Positions 12,786 through 25,595 of a stretch of DNA of 64,000 nt are shown here, one piece after another. This stretch comes from Pratylenchus scribneri (taxonomy: Eukaryota > Nematoda > Chromadorea > Rhabditida > Pratylenchidae). Below the pieces are notes generated by a model. That model had not been told where the DNA came from. It saw nothing but the letters and a program-made list of their open reading frames with translations, and did not search any database. The translations under genes and the position numbers were made by a program. Where the stretch lies: assembly GCA_030063045.1 (NCBI GenBank), contig JAQSEB010000015.1, forward strand, positions 1,178,001 to 1,242,000, read 5' to 3'. Position 1 is the first letter of the stretch. The number at the start of each line of letters is the position of its first letter.

Positions 12786-14546
12786 ATGTTTCAAAAATAT
12801 CTTACTTATTATCGAATATTCCAAGCCAATAATAAATTGAGTAGCAGAATATTTTCAAGCTGGCAAAATTCACCCATCATATTTGGCAGTAAATTTACGC
12901 AAATTCTGCACAATAGAAATGCCAATTGTAATATTCTCTTCCAGTCTCAACAGGTTTTTAAACAAATATTAAAAATTGAAATACCAGCTTTATAATCTTG
13001 AGATTTTTGACTACAGTTTCTGAAAATGTTGGTCAATTAAAATCACCAACATAAATACCAAAGGGGAGAATATCACGAATAGAAGAATTTATTGATTACT
13101 AGAAATTAGCTAGGGAAATTTAGAATATTTAAAACCGGAAAAAGGCAATCAGAATTCAGAGCAGTTCGGCTCTAACATTTCCATGTTTTAAAGAAGACTA
13201 AAACATTTGCTGAATAGAATATGACCAAATTAAATTTAATTTTTTCAGCTTCGGCGTTCACAATTTTGCAGTGGAAATTTGGACATTTTGGATTATCAAT
13301 TTCTTCCGCTGGATCCTTACAATAAACGAAATTTGAAACTGAAAATTAGTAAAGGCAAAAGTGGCAATAAATATTTCCAAATTGATGTCAGTATATTTTT
13401 TATGATGCAATAAATTATAGATATTCAAATATGGCAAATTCTATAATGTCCCCAAAATTCTGGTACCCGAGGATGCCTATCCCTTCGTGCGTGCCTTGGA
13501 TGAACTTATTGGAGAAATGGCGGCGAAAAATTTCGAAGAAAAATTACAAATTCCAGGTTTAATTAATAGAAAATAATTTTTATAGCTAATTAGTAGGGTA
13601 GCTTGAAACTTAATTTTAGACGGTGGTTTCCTGTTTCCTTTTTTAAAATTTCTCAATTCCGGCTTTTTCAAAAAATTCACATCATTTCTATATTTTCTTG
13701 CTAAGCAGAGAGAAATTTTAACTTAAAAGCACAATGAAAAATTTCAACCTCAATTTACCTCAATTTAGGGAGAAATTAGACAAAATTTGACCCACACTCA
13801 GTCAGGGTGAAAGCTAAAAACCGAAAAACCGGTCGGTTTGGACCTTTGCTTTTCGGTTCGGTTGACCGAATATGAGCTATCCTACTAATTGGGATTAGTA
13901 GGAAGAATCTGGCTCATTTTGTGAATATTTAGATCCCAAATTGGCCATTCAAATTGCCAATGATGACCGTGAAACATCAACTCAAGTATTGAAACTGAAA
14001 ACAGTTGAATTGACTGGCCTCTTTCACAAATTCCAATTAGAATTATCGCTTTACATAAATTCGAGGAAAGGGAAGATTCAAAAGGAAATTAGCCTTGGAA
14101 TTATTGCTCTAAACGAAAAAACAATGAAGAAAAGAATAACAATTTTGCCATTGCATGCTTTGCCTTGGCTACGGACAAAAATGGCCGAAATGTTGGAGAA
14201 ATATGATGGGACGGAGAAAATTGTGAAGGAGGCACCGGCGGAAATTCCCCAAAAATTCTTCAATGCGAATGGTTAGCTTTTTTTGGTAGCAAAAAATTTT
14301 TCATTAGTATAAAGAATTTTAGTACAACCGTAAATTTTTTATCTATTGATATTTTAGATATAATTTTTCGGCTAAAATAGATGGAATTAACTAAATTAAA
14401 ATTTAAATTATTTAAATTAAAAATTGATTTTTCAGTTAAATTTACAAATGGCTACATTGGAACGAAGAATACGGACACTTTTCGATTTTGAAAGATTTAT
14501 GGAGATTCGAAGAAATATATGTCAGCTGTTCGAGACAATGATTTAA
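12786..14546 (+). CDS. PUR-alpha-like protein, copy 3
   Basis: Exons A 12786-12953, B 13249-13386, C 13421-13556, D 13933-14271, and candidate E 14436-14546. Phases A-D agree (0,0,1,1). The A exon codes for SSRIFSSW. B contains QFCSGN then KLKISKGKSGNKYFQID. C contains PEDAYPFVRALDEL. D contains LPLHALPWLRTKMAEMLEKYDG. Short 34-nt (B-C) and longer introns have typical nematode-like acceptors. Exon E read as LNLQMATLERRIRTLFDF is conserved but in phase 0, whereas D leaves one base, the same mismatch as in copy 1. Confidence 0.7.
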
Positions 14547-14684
14547 AAAGAATATTGTTTTCTTTTTTATTTGCTTTTAAAATTTTTAAAAAAATGGAAA
14601 TATTTTGAATATCTTGTTTGTAATTTTTCAATTCTATTTTAAATATTTAATCGAAATTTTTAATTTTATTATAATCCATCAAAA

Positions 14685-16573
14685 ATGTTCCAAAAAAGTC
14701 TGTCCTATTATCGAATATTCCACACCAATAAATTGATCAACAGAACATTTTCAAGCTGGCAAAATTCACCCAACATATTTGGAAATCAATTTACGCAAAT
14801 TCAGCAGAAAAGAAATGGCCATTACAATATTCTCTTAAAACCTCAAAAGGTTTTTTTTCAAATTTAAATGCATTTTTCAACAAATAATCTCCAAAAAATC
14901 CTTCCAAAATTTAATTGAAATTTTCTCAGCTCTGCCAACACAATCAATTCTGCAGTGGAAATGATGGAATTCTTCCTTTTCCAGTCGAGAACTTAAACTC
15001 ATCTTCGAACATTTTGTCGCCTGAAATGCCAACAAATAATACAATCGGGCAAGAAGAACAACAACGGCAACAATTCAAAGAGACAGGAAAACTCGTTGAA
15101 AATCATTTGATTTTGGAGACTCAATTTCTTGTATTGGACATTCCGAATAGAAAAAAATTGAAACTTAAATTGGAAAAGGGCAAAAGCGGCCAAAAATTCT
15201 TTCAAATCAACGTAAGTATTTTTTTGAAGAGAAGAGGTGTGATTAATGAAGCAAATTGCAGTTAAAAAACCCAATGCTCGTAGAAATCCAAAGCCATTTT
15301 AGCCATATTCTGGTCCCCCAAGATGCCTATGCTTTCGTGCGTGGATTGGATGAACTTATTGGGGAATTTGCGAAAGAAAATTTCGAACAAAATTTGCAAT
15401 CTCAAGGTTTCTTCTTTTTACCTATTTAGAAAAATTTTTTAATGGGAAATATTTAGAATTGCGAAAAGTTTATAACGCTTTAGTGGTTTGTCCAAAATTA
15501 GCAAACCATATACCATTGGATAGAGCTTGTCAAGACGCATCGAATGGTATATAATTTGTCATGGTTTAATTGGTTTTTGAAGCAAAACCCAAAAGATGGT
15601 TTGAGTGGTTTAAAACCTCAATTGTTGATCAAACCATGACAAAATATATACCAATCGACTAGTCTTGACGAGATCTATCGATTGGATAAAAGATTTGGGA
15701 GTCTAGGACAAAACGCTGAACCCGTATAAACTTTTCGCAAAATTAAATACCATCCATTTTTTAATTAATTTAATTCTGTTTTATACAATTAAAATTCTCA
15801 CTAGCTCATCAAATCACTGTCAAATCTGGCAATGATGCTAATGGCGACCCAACCAAAGTAATGAAATTAAAAACCGTCGAAATGATTGGAATGCGCCACA
15901 AATTTCAATTGGAATTGATGCTTTTTATAAATACGCATAAAAGGATGGAAAGAATTATTTGTCTTCGACTTTACGCCGTCAACAAAGCCCTTTCGAACGC
16001 CAGAACAATGATTTTGCCATTGCAAACTTTGCCTTGGCTACGGACAAAAATGGCCGAAATGTTGGAGAAATATGATGGAACAGAGAAAATTGGGAAGGAG
16101 AGACCGGCCGAAATCCCTCAACAATTCTTACCTAAAGGTATTTTTTAATGTAAACTATAAAATAATAAAATAGGCTGAATATTTCATGTAAATTTACATT
16201 TCAATATCTAAATTATTTTAAACCTTGTCAATTCCTTTAATTAATTTTTCTCATTTTGAAGATTTTCCGTGCCACGTCTGCTCAAAACGCCATTTCTTCT
16301 GGCCAAAAGAACAAAGGAATGCAGCAGCAATTTGACAACAAATATCCCACATCTTTTCAACAATCAGAAATGCCAACCAAAATGCAAAATTTCAATCATT
16401 TTGCTCAACAAAAATCAAATTTTATGAAAAAACCGAACAAAGGCACTGAACAATTTCAACCCCAAATGGCCGATTTAGAGAATGGCATTCGCGCACTTTT
16501 CGATTTTAATGATGAAGAAATGGAAAATTATAGAAGAATAGCAGCAAAAACAAAATATCCATCGAAAAATTGA
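14685..16573 (+). CDS. PUR-alpha-like protein, copy 4 (possible frameshift in last exon)
   Basis: Exons A 14685-14849, B 14930-15211, C 15262-15406, D 15805-16137, and E 16262-16573. The B exon is longer than in most copies (94 codons) and shares the linker NLNSSSNILSPEMPTNNT with minus-strand copy 0, suggesting a closer relationship. B ends LKLEKGKSGQKFFQIN. C has PQDAYAFVRGLDEL. D has LPLQTLPWLRTKMAEMLEKYDG. E is Gln-rich (GMQQQF, SFQQ) and ends QMADLENGIRALFDFNDEE, but the phase-1 entry from D meets a stop after about 24 codons. Either a small indel near 16262 or another splice site is needed. Confidence 0.7.
15470..15745. repeat. Fold-back element in intron C-D of copy 4
   Basis: Inverted arms: CCATTGGATAGAGCTTGTCA (about 15512) on the left, and CTTGACGAGATCTATCGATTGG (about 15664) on the right, around a TTAAAACC centre. 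It belongs to the same family as 300-620. Confidence 0.7.
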
Positions 16574-16735
16574 TTTTTAGGAATTTTTTTCTTTTTTTCA
16601 AATATATTTGTTGTTTAAAATTAATAAAAAAAATTTATTTTTATTATGCCTTGATGTGTTTATTGTTTTACATATTTTATTGTTTTTTCAGTAATTTTTA
16701 ATACAAACAAACTTTTTTTAATAAGTTTTTAAAAA

Positions 16736-19700
16736 ATGCTCTGCACCCGACATTTTTATTATCGAATATTCCACGCCAATAATAAATTGAGCAGCAGAAC
16801 ATTTTCAAACTGGCAAAATTCACCAATCATATTTGGCAGTCAATTTAATCAAATTCTGCAGCTGAATAGAAATGGATGTTGTAATATTCTAATCAAATCT
16901 CAAAAGGTTATTTATTAAAATTAAAGTTTTTAAATGCATTTTTGCAAAAAAAATATGAAAAATATTTAAAATGTCGGAAGGATTATAAACGGTTCAATGG
17001 TTTATCCGGTAGCCATTAACTTTACCCATCGATTGATCTCAACAATATGCATCATTTGATAATAATTTGGCTTTTGGTTTAACCAATTTTAAATTAGCTT
17101 TAAATAAAAAACCATAAGATGGTTTAAATGGTTTAATGCCCATTCATTGTGACCAAATAATGACAAATTAATATACCAATCGACGCATCTTGATGAGATC
17201 TATCGATTGGGTGTATAGGGTTTGGGGTCTAGGACAAACCATTAAACCGCTAAAATCTTTTCGACATTTAAATACTTTTTTCCATTTATTTTATGCGCCT
17301 TTTAAAAATACATTTATAATTTCAATTTACTCTAATAAATCAGAATCCAATTTTAGACACCACAAACCTTATACCATTTTGTAGATCTCATCGAGACGCA
17401 TCGAATGGTATATAACATGTAAGGTTTTGGCCCGATAGTTTTTAAACAGTTTAAAACCTTTAATTTTGGGCCAAAACCGGACATTTTATATACCATTCGA
17501 TGCATCTTGACGCGATATCTACAAATTGGTGTCTATCTAAAACCGGTTTTAATTTATTAGAGTAAATTTAAATGTACTATTTTCAAAATGCCACTTTCAA
17601 TACTTTTTCGCCAAATTAAATACAATCCATAAAATATTCCAAAAAATTTAATGACAAATAATAAATAATTTCTCAGTTCTGCCAACAACCCAATCAATTC
17701 TGCAGTGAAAATGATAATGGAATTCCTTCGCCTCCTTTTGAAAAAGCCCAAAAGTCTTTTGTTGAGGACAATTTGACTTTGGAAACTCAACTACTTGGAT
17801 TGGACATTTACAATGAAAAACAATTGAAACTTAAATTTGAAATTGGGAAAAAAGGCCAAAAATATTTCCATTTCACTGTATGTATTTTTGTCTGATGAAT
17901 TTATGTGGCAAATGAAGTAAATTTTAGTTTATAAAACCTCATGTCCCATACAAAAATTATCCCAACGTTCCGGTTCCGGAGGATGCCTATGCCTTCGTGC
18001 GTGCCTTGGATGAGCTCATTGAGGAATTGGCGAAGGAAAATTTCGAAGAAAAATTGCAAATTCAAGGTTTTTGCAAAAAAAATCATTACTAATTAAAAAG
18101 AATTAGGGACTAGGGTTAAAAACGGGATGGGAATTTAAAAAATAATTAATTGCTGACGGAAGCACGGAAGAAGATAGAAAATGGAATGAGGAAATCCCGC
18201 CGGTGTCTATATACTCGAGTTAAGCAACCAGACGAACAGAATCGGTACCCAGGATTTTGGTCTGGAGGGCACCCGTTGATCTAGTGGGGGCTTGACGATT
18301 TTTATAGAAATTTTAAAATTTTGCAACGAAGCAGGCCCGGCGCCTGGGGTGTGCAACTTGGGTCCCCGGACCCCCCCCCCCCCCGAAATCGGGAAAAATC
18401 CGGAAAAGAAGGGTAATTTGGAAAAAAGAGGAGAAAAAATAGGAAAAAGTGTCTAGAGACCCCACCAAAAACCCTACGGACCCCCCCCCCCCCCCCCCAA
18501 AATCTTGGCACCGGGCCTTTGCCCCGCAGGGCTAAAATTTGGCCAAAAAATTGCCGCGCAGCTAAAAAATTTTACTACAAAAGAGCTTTTTTTTCTTCCC
18601 TCCCCCCTTGGGGTCCCACCTCCCAACCCTGGGTTCGGGCCTGTCAACGACCCCTTGACTCTTCTAAATCTGAAAGTTTAATGTAAAATTTTATGTAACT
18701 CACGTAAATGACGCAATATGCAACAAATAAGCTCAGATTCTTGATCAACACCCAAAATTACCCCTAGAATATATTTTTCATAATTTTTGATTGGGGAGTC
18801 GCGTAACAGAAAAGAACCAAAATTTATCCGTAATTTTGGATCATACTATCCAATTTCTAGATCCCCAATCAAGCTGTGAAAGTGCCAATGATCTTCGTAA
18901 AACTTTGAAAACTGTGGAAGTGACTGGCCTATTCCACAAATTCCAAGTGGAATTGGTGTTTTTTCCGAAAACGGACAAAGTGAATAGTCGAAAGGAAATT
19001 TGCCTTCGACTTTTTGCCGTGAATCAATTTATTAACATTACGTACAAAACTGCGATGATTTTTCCACTACAAACATTGCCTTGGCTACGAACAAAAATGG
19101 CCGAAATGTTGGCGAAATATGATGGAACAGAGAAAATTGAGAACATACCGCCCAAAATCCCCAAACAATTCTTTGTTAGAAGTATGTTTATTATAAATAA
19201 TTTAAGCGGGAAAATTCCATTCTTAATTGGATTGGATACTATTTAATTTGCATGAAAAATTATTAAAATCACACAAATTATAGCGGTTTAATGGTTTGTT
19301 CTAGACCCCCAAACCTTAATCTTATACCCATTCCATAGATCTCGTCAAGACGCGTCGATTGGTATATATTTTATCGAGTTTCGACCAAAAATTAAAGGTT
19401 TTAAACTGGTTAAACCATCTTGTGAGTTTCGGTTCAAAACCAATTAAACCATGACAAATTATATACCAATCGAGGCGTCTTGACGAGATCTATCGATTGG
19501 GTATAGGGTTTTGAGGGTATAGGACAAACCATTAAACCGGTATAATTTTTCTACATTTTCATTATTCTTTACTGCAAATTCATTTTTTTCTTGCAAATTA
19601 AAAAATTCCCTTCTTAATTTCACCTTCGCAAAAAAAATATATAATCTTAATATTTTTTCCACTTTTGAAGATATTTTCCCTCCTCCTCTGGCTCGATATG

Positions 19701-22100
19701 GCAACAATGTTCACAGTTTGTATCAAAAAGGAATGCAGCAGCAATTTGTAAACAAAAAACCGGCATCATTTCAACAACAATATTCAAAAATGCCAAACAA
19801 AATTCAAAATTTCAATCAAAATGATGGAAGGACAACAGAAAAGGGCGTTGAAGTTCTGGAGATTCGACGTCTTAAATTGGAATTTAATATGAATAAAAAA
19901 TTACAAATTAAATTTGAAAAGGGCAAAAGCGGTCAAAAATTCTTTCAATTCACCGTCAGTTTTATTCCTCTTCTAATTCTAATTAATTAACTAATTTGCA
20001 GTTATTTAATAATTATACTGGCCAATATGTACATTATGCCAAAATTCTGGTCCTGCAAGATGCCTACACATTTGTGCGTTCATTGGATGTACTCACTGGG
20101 GAATTTACGGCGGAAAATTTTGAACAAAAATTGCAAATTCCAGGTTTGTGCAAAAAAAAAAACTTTAATTTTATAGAGTTAAAATTAATGCGAAATTTGG
20201 TGATTTTATATGTGCAAAAATTCATATTATTAAAAATTTTCACAAAAAGGAATGTTTTTAATTTGCAGAAAAGATTATTGAAAATGCAGAAAAAATTATT
20301 ACACTTTGGTTTGTCCTAAACTCTCAAACCATATACCCAATCCCATTTGATAAACGCGTCAACACGCATCAAATGGTATATAAAATTTTCGTATGCAAAT
20401 TTTGTGTTTTTTTTTTGCAAATTAGATATTTTCCTTTTTAAAAATATGATTTGATTACCTATTTAGTTTTTTTTCGGGAGATTTGCCAAAAATGGGTCTA
20501 AAGACCCCAAAATAGCTAATTTTTGGCTTTTTATTGCATTTTTGAAATGAAATTTTCCAAGTGCCAAAATAGGTAAAATATAGGACAAATTTTAGTAAAA
20601 AAATATGAAATAAATGCACAAAACATCATTGTGTTTTTCTCATTTCATCAAATCTGATGGAAACAAAGGTCAAAACCTAAAAATCCGGTCAAGTAATGAA
20701 AATATTTTTCTGACTGACTGAGGCCAAAATAAATTAGCTAAATAAAGTAATAGAATTCGGAATAGAAATAGAAAAAATATTTCTATTTACAAAAATTTAT
20801 TCCGGATATTCACAATTCCAATACAAATTCAAATAAATTTTTTTTTTAATTGCTCATTATATTCTGTTGATTATATTACCAAATTTCCCATTCTCTTCTA
20901 GATCCCCAATCTACTACCGAAATTGTGAAGAAGAATGGTGGCCGACATCCAATGGGCATATCGAAACTGAAAATTGTTGAATTGACTGGCCAAACAAACA
21001 AATTCCAATTGGAATTGTTATTTTTTCCCAATATGAACAATGATGGTCAAAAGCAAATTTGCCTTGGACTTTTTGCCGTTCAAAAAATCACTAATAACAA
21101 ACATCGGATGACTTTGCCATTGCAGGCATTGCCTTGGCTGCGCAATCAAATGGCCGAAATATTGGCGAAATATGATGGCATAGAGCAAATTGCAAAAGAT
21201 GAACCAGCTCAAATCCCACAAAAATTCTTCCATCTGGGTATATATATTTTAATTTTCCACCTATTTAAGAAAAATAGGTACTTCTTAATTATTTGTACCC
21301 AGATTTTTTGCGTCACAGGGAAAAAGTGGGTGATCCGGTATAAGTTTAGGGTCATTAAGTAGGGTATCATCATATTTATTCGTAACCTATATTACGACAT
21401 TTGCGGACTCGACACTTACGGACGAAATTTTCTGGTGCCGAAGATGGTAAAGCTGCTATGGCATTGTTTATAGCATTTTATTAGTCATAAAATTATCTAC
21501 AAAATGACATCATATTGGTCAATATTGAAAATTCAAAGAGTTATGGCCAAAAAACGGAGAGAAACACAATTTTATTTGAGTCAACGATTTTTTGACCATA
21601 ACTCGTTGATTACTCAACATCGGCTAAATTTATTGATGTCATTTTGTAGCTAATTTTATACCTAATAAAATGCTTTAAACAATTCCAAAATAGCTTTACC
21701 ATCTTCGGCACCAGAACAGAACATTTCGTCCGCAAATGTCTGTTAACCTCCGTAACCCTAACCACAGTCACCTATAGGCTATAGAGGGCCCTCATTCAAA
21801 AAAATCTTACCGAAAAATATACACATTTTAGCTAACTTTTCTATGAATTTTTATGCCATATTATTTACTAATTTTTCAATTTTTAAAGGTAATTTCTGTC
21901 CTCCTCCTAATGCGACCGGCATTTCTTCTGACCAAAACTTGGATTACAAAGGAATGCAGCCGCAATTTGCCAATAAAAAACCGGCATCTTTTCAACAACA
22001 ATATCCAAAAATAACGTCCAAAAATCAAATTCAATCGGAAGAAGACATTGAGATTGGCACACTCTTCGATTTTGATGATGAAGAAGTGGGGAAATATTAA
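16736..22100 (+). CDS. PUR-alpha-like protein, copy 5: intact eight-exon gene with doubled PUR module
   Basis: Exons 16736-16906, 17677-17877, 17928-18066, 18861-19181, 19671-19954, 20002-20143, 20902-21237 and 21889-22100 add to 1806 nt. All junctions are in phase and end in a TAA, predicting about 601 residues. The first four exons follow the A-B-C-D plan. The fifth fuses a tail-like start (GMQQQFVNKKPASFQQQ) to a B exon (IKFEKGKSGQKFFQFT), and then C and D repeat (LPLQALPWLRTKMAEMLAKYDG and LPLQALPWLRNQMAEILAKYDG). The last exon is Gln-rich and ends IGTLFDFDDEE. The result would carry four PUR-like repeats. The doubled module plausibly arose by unequal exchange between neighbouring copies with loss of one A exon. 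Introns hold several fold-back elements. PUR-alpha binds purine-rich single strands; nothing here shows what this copy binds. Confidence 0.75.
16975..17275. repeat. Fold-back element in intron A-B of copy 5
   Basis: The arms around CCCATCGATTGATCTCAAC (17024) and CATCTTGATGAGATCTATCGATTGGG (17186) are inverted copies. They flank an ACCATAAGATGGTTTAA core. Same family as 300-620. Confidence 0.7.
17320..17570. repeat. Second fold-back in intron A-B of copy 5, with TCTAATAAAT ends
   Basis: Termini TTTACTCTAATAAAT (17328) and ATTTATTAGAGTAAA (17557) are mirrored. Inner arms carry ACCATTTTGTAGATCTCATC against the matching GATATCTACAAATTGGTGT. A different subfamily of the same design recurs at 35200-35840 and 38400/44980. 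Confidence 0.75.
18100..18790. other. Intronic block with C-runs, no gene seen
   Basis: Non-coding DNA within the C-D intron of copy 5. It holds two long poly-C runs (about 18367-18382 and 18482-18498) and locally higher GC, including GCAGGCCCGGCGCCTGGGG. It looks like an inserted repeat, but I found no termini. Confidence 0.5.
19270..19555. repeat. Fold-back element upstream of exon 5 of copy 5
   Basis: Inverted arms CCCATTCCATAGATCTCGTC (19328) and GACGAGATCTATCGATTGGG (19481) with mirrored AATGGTTTGTTCTAGACCC / GGACAAACCATTAAACC ends. Same family as 300-620. Confidence 0.75.
21402..21755. repeat. Fold-back element in intron 7 of copy 5
   Basis: The left arm GGACGAAATTTTCTGGTGCCG (21420) is mirrored by CGGCACCAGAACAGAACATTTCGTCC (21707). 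Inner arms contain GATGGTAAAGCT against AGCTTTACCATC, and AAAATGACATCA against TGATGTCATTTT. No reading frame. Confidence 0.8.
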
Positions 22101-22341
22101 TAAATGGCAGCTAAAATTAGACACTCTTCAGCAGGATATTTTGATTTTAGTAGAATATTTTTTAATTTTGTTTATTTATATTTTCTATTATTAAAGTTTT
22201 AAATAAAAAATTATTTATCTATGCAAATTATATAATTAATTAAATAGTGTTTTATTCATTTAATCATTATTTACTAAATTTTTTATATTTAAAAATTATT
22301 TTTAAAACAAATAATTTTAAGGTTTTATTAATTGGACAAAA

Positions 22342-24294
22342 ATGTTCCAAAAATGTCATCGATTATTTTGCCTCAATAAACTGAACAGCGGCAGCCGAAC
22401 ATTTTCATGCTGGCTCAATCCAACGACAACATATGCTGGCCGTCAATTTTTGAAAGCCAAAACAGGGAATGGTTGCCAATTTCCTTGCATCATTCCATTC
22501 AAACCGAAAGAGGTTTTTAATAATTTATTTGTTAAAATATTTAAATTAGATTTTAACAAATGAATTGTATTTAATTTGGCGGAAAAAACATTGAAAAATG
22601 GCAAAATAGAAGATCAGTTATTTATCCCAGGCCATCAAGCCCTATACCCATTAGATAGTTCTCGTCAAAACACGTCGATTGATAATGATTTGGTTTGGGT
22701 TTAATCAATTTTAAATTAATTTTGAACAAGAAACCACATTGGGTTTAAACCGTTTAAAACCTTTTCATTTTTGACCAAACCATGACAAATTATACGATTT
22801 GACGCGTTGATGAGATCTATCGATTGGGTATAGGGTTTGGGGGTCTAGAACAAACCATTAAAACCGTTATAATTTTCTCTGTATTTTCAATGTTTTTTCA
22901 CCAAAGTAAAATTCTATCCATTATAAAAAACGCCATTTTAACAAATTATCTTCAAAAAAACATTTGCAATTTAATAAAATCAATCAATTTTTCAGCTTTG
23001 CCATCACAAACAATACTACAATGGAAATTTTGGAGATTATCCTCTTCCCATCAAGCAAAAACCGCAACAACAATATTCCGAAAGAGCAGCAGAAAAACAC
23101 TTTGAAGTTATAGAGAATCGATTCCTTCAATTGAACAATTACAACAATGAAAAAAATTTGAGTCTTCGTTTGGAAAAATCCAAAATGAAACAACAAAAAT
23201 TGTTTCACCTAACAGTGAGTATTTTTGGCATTTTTCTGAATTTGATTAATAAAATAAATTGAAGTTATTTGTGTTCGGCCGACTCATCAATTTTGACAAT
23301 ATTCTGGTCCCGAAGGATGCCTATGCATTTGTTCGGGCAATGGATGAACTCATTTGGGAATTGGCGGCAGAAAATTTTGAACAAAAATTTTTCAACATCA
23401 AAGGTTTACTTTACTTAAAACTTATAAAAATACCAAAAATTTCAAAGTTTTAGCTTTGTCTGTTTGTGTTCTAATTAATTTTGGAAAATTCGCTTTCTAG
23501 ATTTCATATTAGACTAAACTCGGCATGGCCGAATTAATTTATGGAGTTTTTTAGTTTCAAAATGGTATCACCTTGTTTTGAAAAGCTGAATAGCTATTCA
23601 AATCCAAACCGGTTTTGGTTTGATAGATTTTACCTGAGCCATATAGTTCGGAACTGAATTGAAATTACATAGACTATATCGACCAAGGCGAGTCGAATGA
23701 ACTCGTTCTTGAGTCTAGAAATCGAGATTTCAGAGATTAGCTGACCCAAGCATCTACTAGAAATTAGTCAATTTCCAAAATTCGCTTTAGCATTTTTGTA
23801 AAATATAAAAATAATTTTTAATAATAATTACTTGACTCCTAAAATACTCAAGTTTTTTGGGAAATAGCCATTTACATTTTTAACCAATTTAAATTGAGAT
23901 GCAATTCTTTTTAAATATTCTTAAATTAATAATCAACTTAATTTCTTTAAATATTTTCATAGCTCCACAACAATCGATGGTCGTCGGTGCCCAACATCAA
24001 TTGAAACGTGAAATGAAATTGCGAAACGTCGTCTTCACCGGATTTATACATCAATTCCAATTGGAATTGGTCCTTTTCATAAATGCCAATAATAATGGGA
24101 AAATGGAAAAGCAAATTTGCCTTCGACTTTTGTCCGTCAACAAAATCCACGCAAAAGACAGAACTTTGACTTTGCCGCTGCAAGCATTGCCTTGGCTCCG
24201 CAATCAAATGGCCGAAATGTTGGCATTGCATGATGGGACCGAGCAAATTGCATTGGAGGCACCGGCTCAAATTCCTCAGCAATTCTTCCGATAA
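22342..24294 (+). CDS. PUR-alpha-like protein, copy 6 (short form)
   Basis: Exons A 22342-22512, B 22996-23214, C 23265-23403 and D from 23963 to a TAA at 24292-24294 are fully phase-consistent and predict about 286 residues. The N-terminus is divergent (MFQKCHRLFCLNK, then SRTFSCW). B has a Gln-rich linker and a more divergent strand region (LEKSKMKQQKLFHLT). C has PKDAYAFVRAMDEL. D has LPLQALPWLRNQMAEMLALHDG. The stop lies two codons before the position where all other copies have the D splice donor. This copy therefore either ends with repeat II or lost its tail by a point change. A tail-like exon remnant at 25959-25991 (LNLQMAALLE then stop) persists downstream. Confidence 0.72.
22600..22880. 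repeat. Fold-back element in intron A-B of copy 6
   Basis: Inverted arms: CCCATTAGATAGTTCTCGTC (22647) and GATGAGATCTATCGATTGGG (22809), with a TTTAAACC-rich centre. Same family as 300-620. Confidence 0.7.
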
Positions 24295-24547
24295 GGTTTT
24301 TTTTGTTAAATTGATAAAAGTCTACTAAATAAAAATCGGTACACTGCAACTGGTCGACGCGACGTCCCGGCTAGGCGACGGCAATTGTAGCCCATTAAGG
24401 ACGAAACCAGTATAGATAATTTTGGGGTACTTGTGTACTTTGTATCCCCTTTTTGAAAAGTGCTTGGTCCCCCCTATGGTTCGTCATATTTCGGGTTAGA
24501 GTTAGTCAGGGTTGGGTTAGGGTTAGGATGGGATGAGAATCATCTTA

Positions 24548-25595
24548 TACCTCGGCTACATAAAAAACGCAAATTTTTTGCAGCAAAAAAGATAATGGAA
24601 AAAGAGGAGGGCATTTGCTGCATGCGTTTTTTCTGCAAATTTGGGTGGCTACCAGTGTTGCACAAAACGTCCTCGTCTTCGTCCGTCCTCTCGTCTCGTC
24701 CCTAGTAAAGACGGACGAGAGGACGGACGAGAGACATTGAAAAAAAATAGGGACGGACGAGTGGACGGACGAGAGAAAAAGAAAGAAAAGACGAAAGAAT
24801 AAGAGAAAAATACAAAGGCAAAAGAAGGTCAATAATAGCGAAAAGGGCATAAAATACATTATAGAAACGAAGAGAGACATAAAAACATCTTCTAGAAGCG
24901 AAGTAAGACACAAAATATAACTTCCAGAAACGAAGTAGGTCACTAAAAATTAGGGAAAGACGAGAAAGGACGGACGGAATGGACGGACGAATAAAAAATT
25001 GAAAAAGAAGGGACGGACGAGAGAAAATTGAAAAAAGAAGGGACGGACGAGGGAACAGTAAAAAAATAAGGACGGACGAGAGGACGGACGAGGTCACATA
25101 AAAAAAATAGGGACGGACGAGAGGACGGACGAACAAAAAATAGAAAAATAGAGGACGGACGAGAGGACGGACGTTTCGAATTTTGTGCAACACTGGTGGC
25201 TACATAAAAATGCGTTTTCTGCAAAAAAGTAGACGCAATTGCAGAAAATTGGAAATGATCGGCCGATCATTTTTTTGCAGAAAATTTTTTTCTGCAAGTT
25301 CTGAACGCATATGAAAATGTAGTAATTTCGATCCCGAAAAATTTCGTCGGGGTTTTCGACTATGCTTAATCCAATGGTGCTTTTAAAAAAATTTTTTAGT
25401 TTAATTTTGAACCAATTTCTGATTATTATTTTAAAATGGCGCAAAAATGCAGAAAATTTGAGTGGCTACATAAAAACTGCATGCAGTTTTTCTGCAAATT
25501 TTATGTAGCCACCCAAATTTGCAGAAAAACTGCATGCAGAAAAACTGCATGCAAAAACTGCAAAAATTTTGCAGTTTTTATGTAGCCGAGGTATT
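24548..25595. mobile_element. Middle fold-back element (TACCTCGGCTACATAAAA ends)
   Basis: Ends TACCTCGGCTACATAAAA (24548) and TTTTATGTAGCCGAGGTA (25594) are exact inverted copies. The arms contain repeated TTTGCAGAAAAACTGCATGC-like words. Adjacent TTA on both sides could be a target duplication. The innermost insertion lies at 24653-25193. Confidence 0.8.
24653..25193. mobile_element. Innermost fold-back with GGACGGACGA repeats
   Basis: Ends AGTGTTGCACAAAACGTCC (24653) and the mirrored GTGCAACACT (to 25193) enclose dozens of GGACGGACGAGAGGACGGAC words plus A-rich spacers. The motif GGTGGCTAC occurs just outside both ends, consistent with a target duplication. Long reverse-strand frames here come from the repeat itself. 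Confidence 0.8.

Noticed and set aside
24545..25444. Arg/Pro/Ser-rich frames on the minus strand
   Set aside because: Translation of the GGACGGACGA repeat inside a fold-back element.
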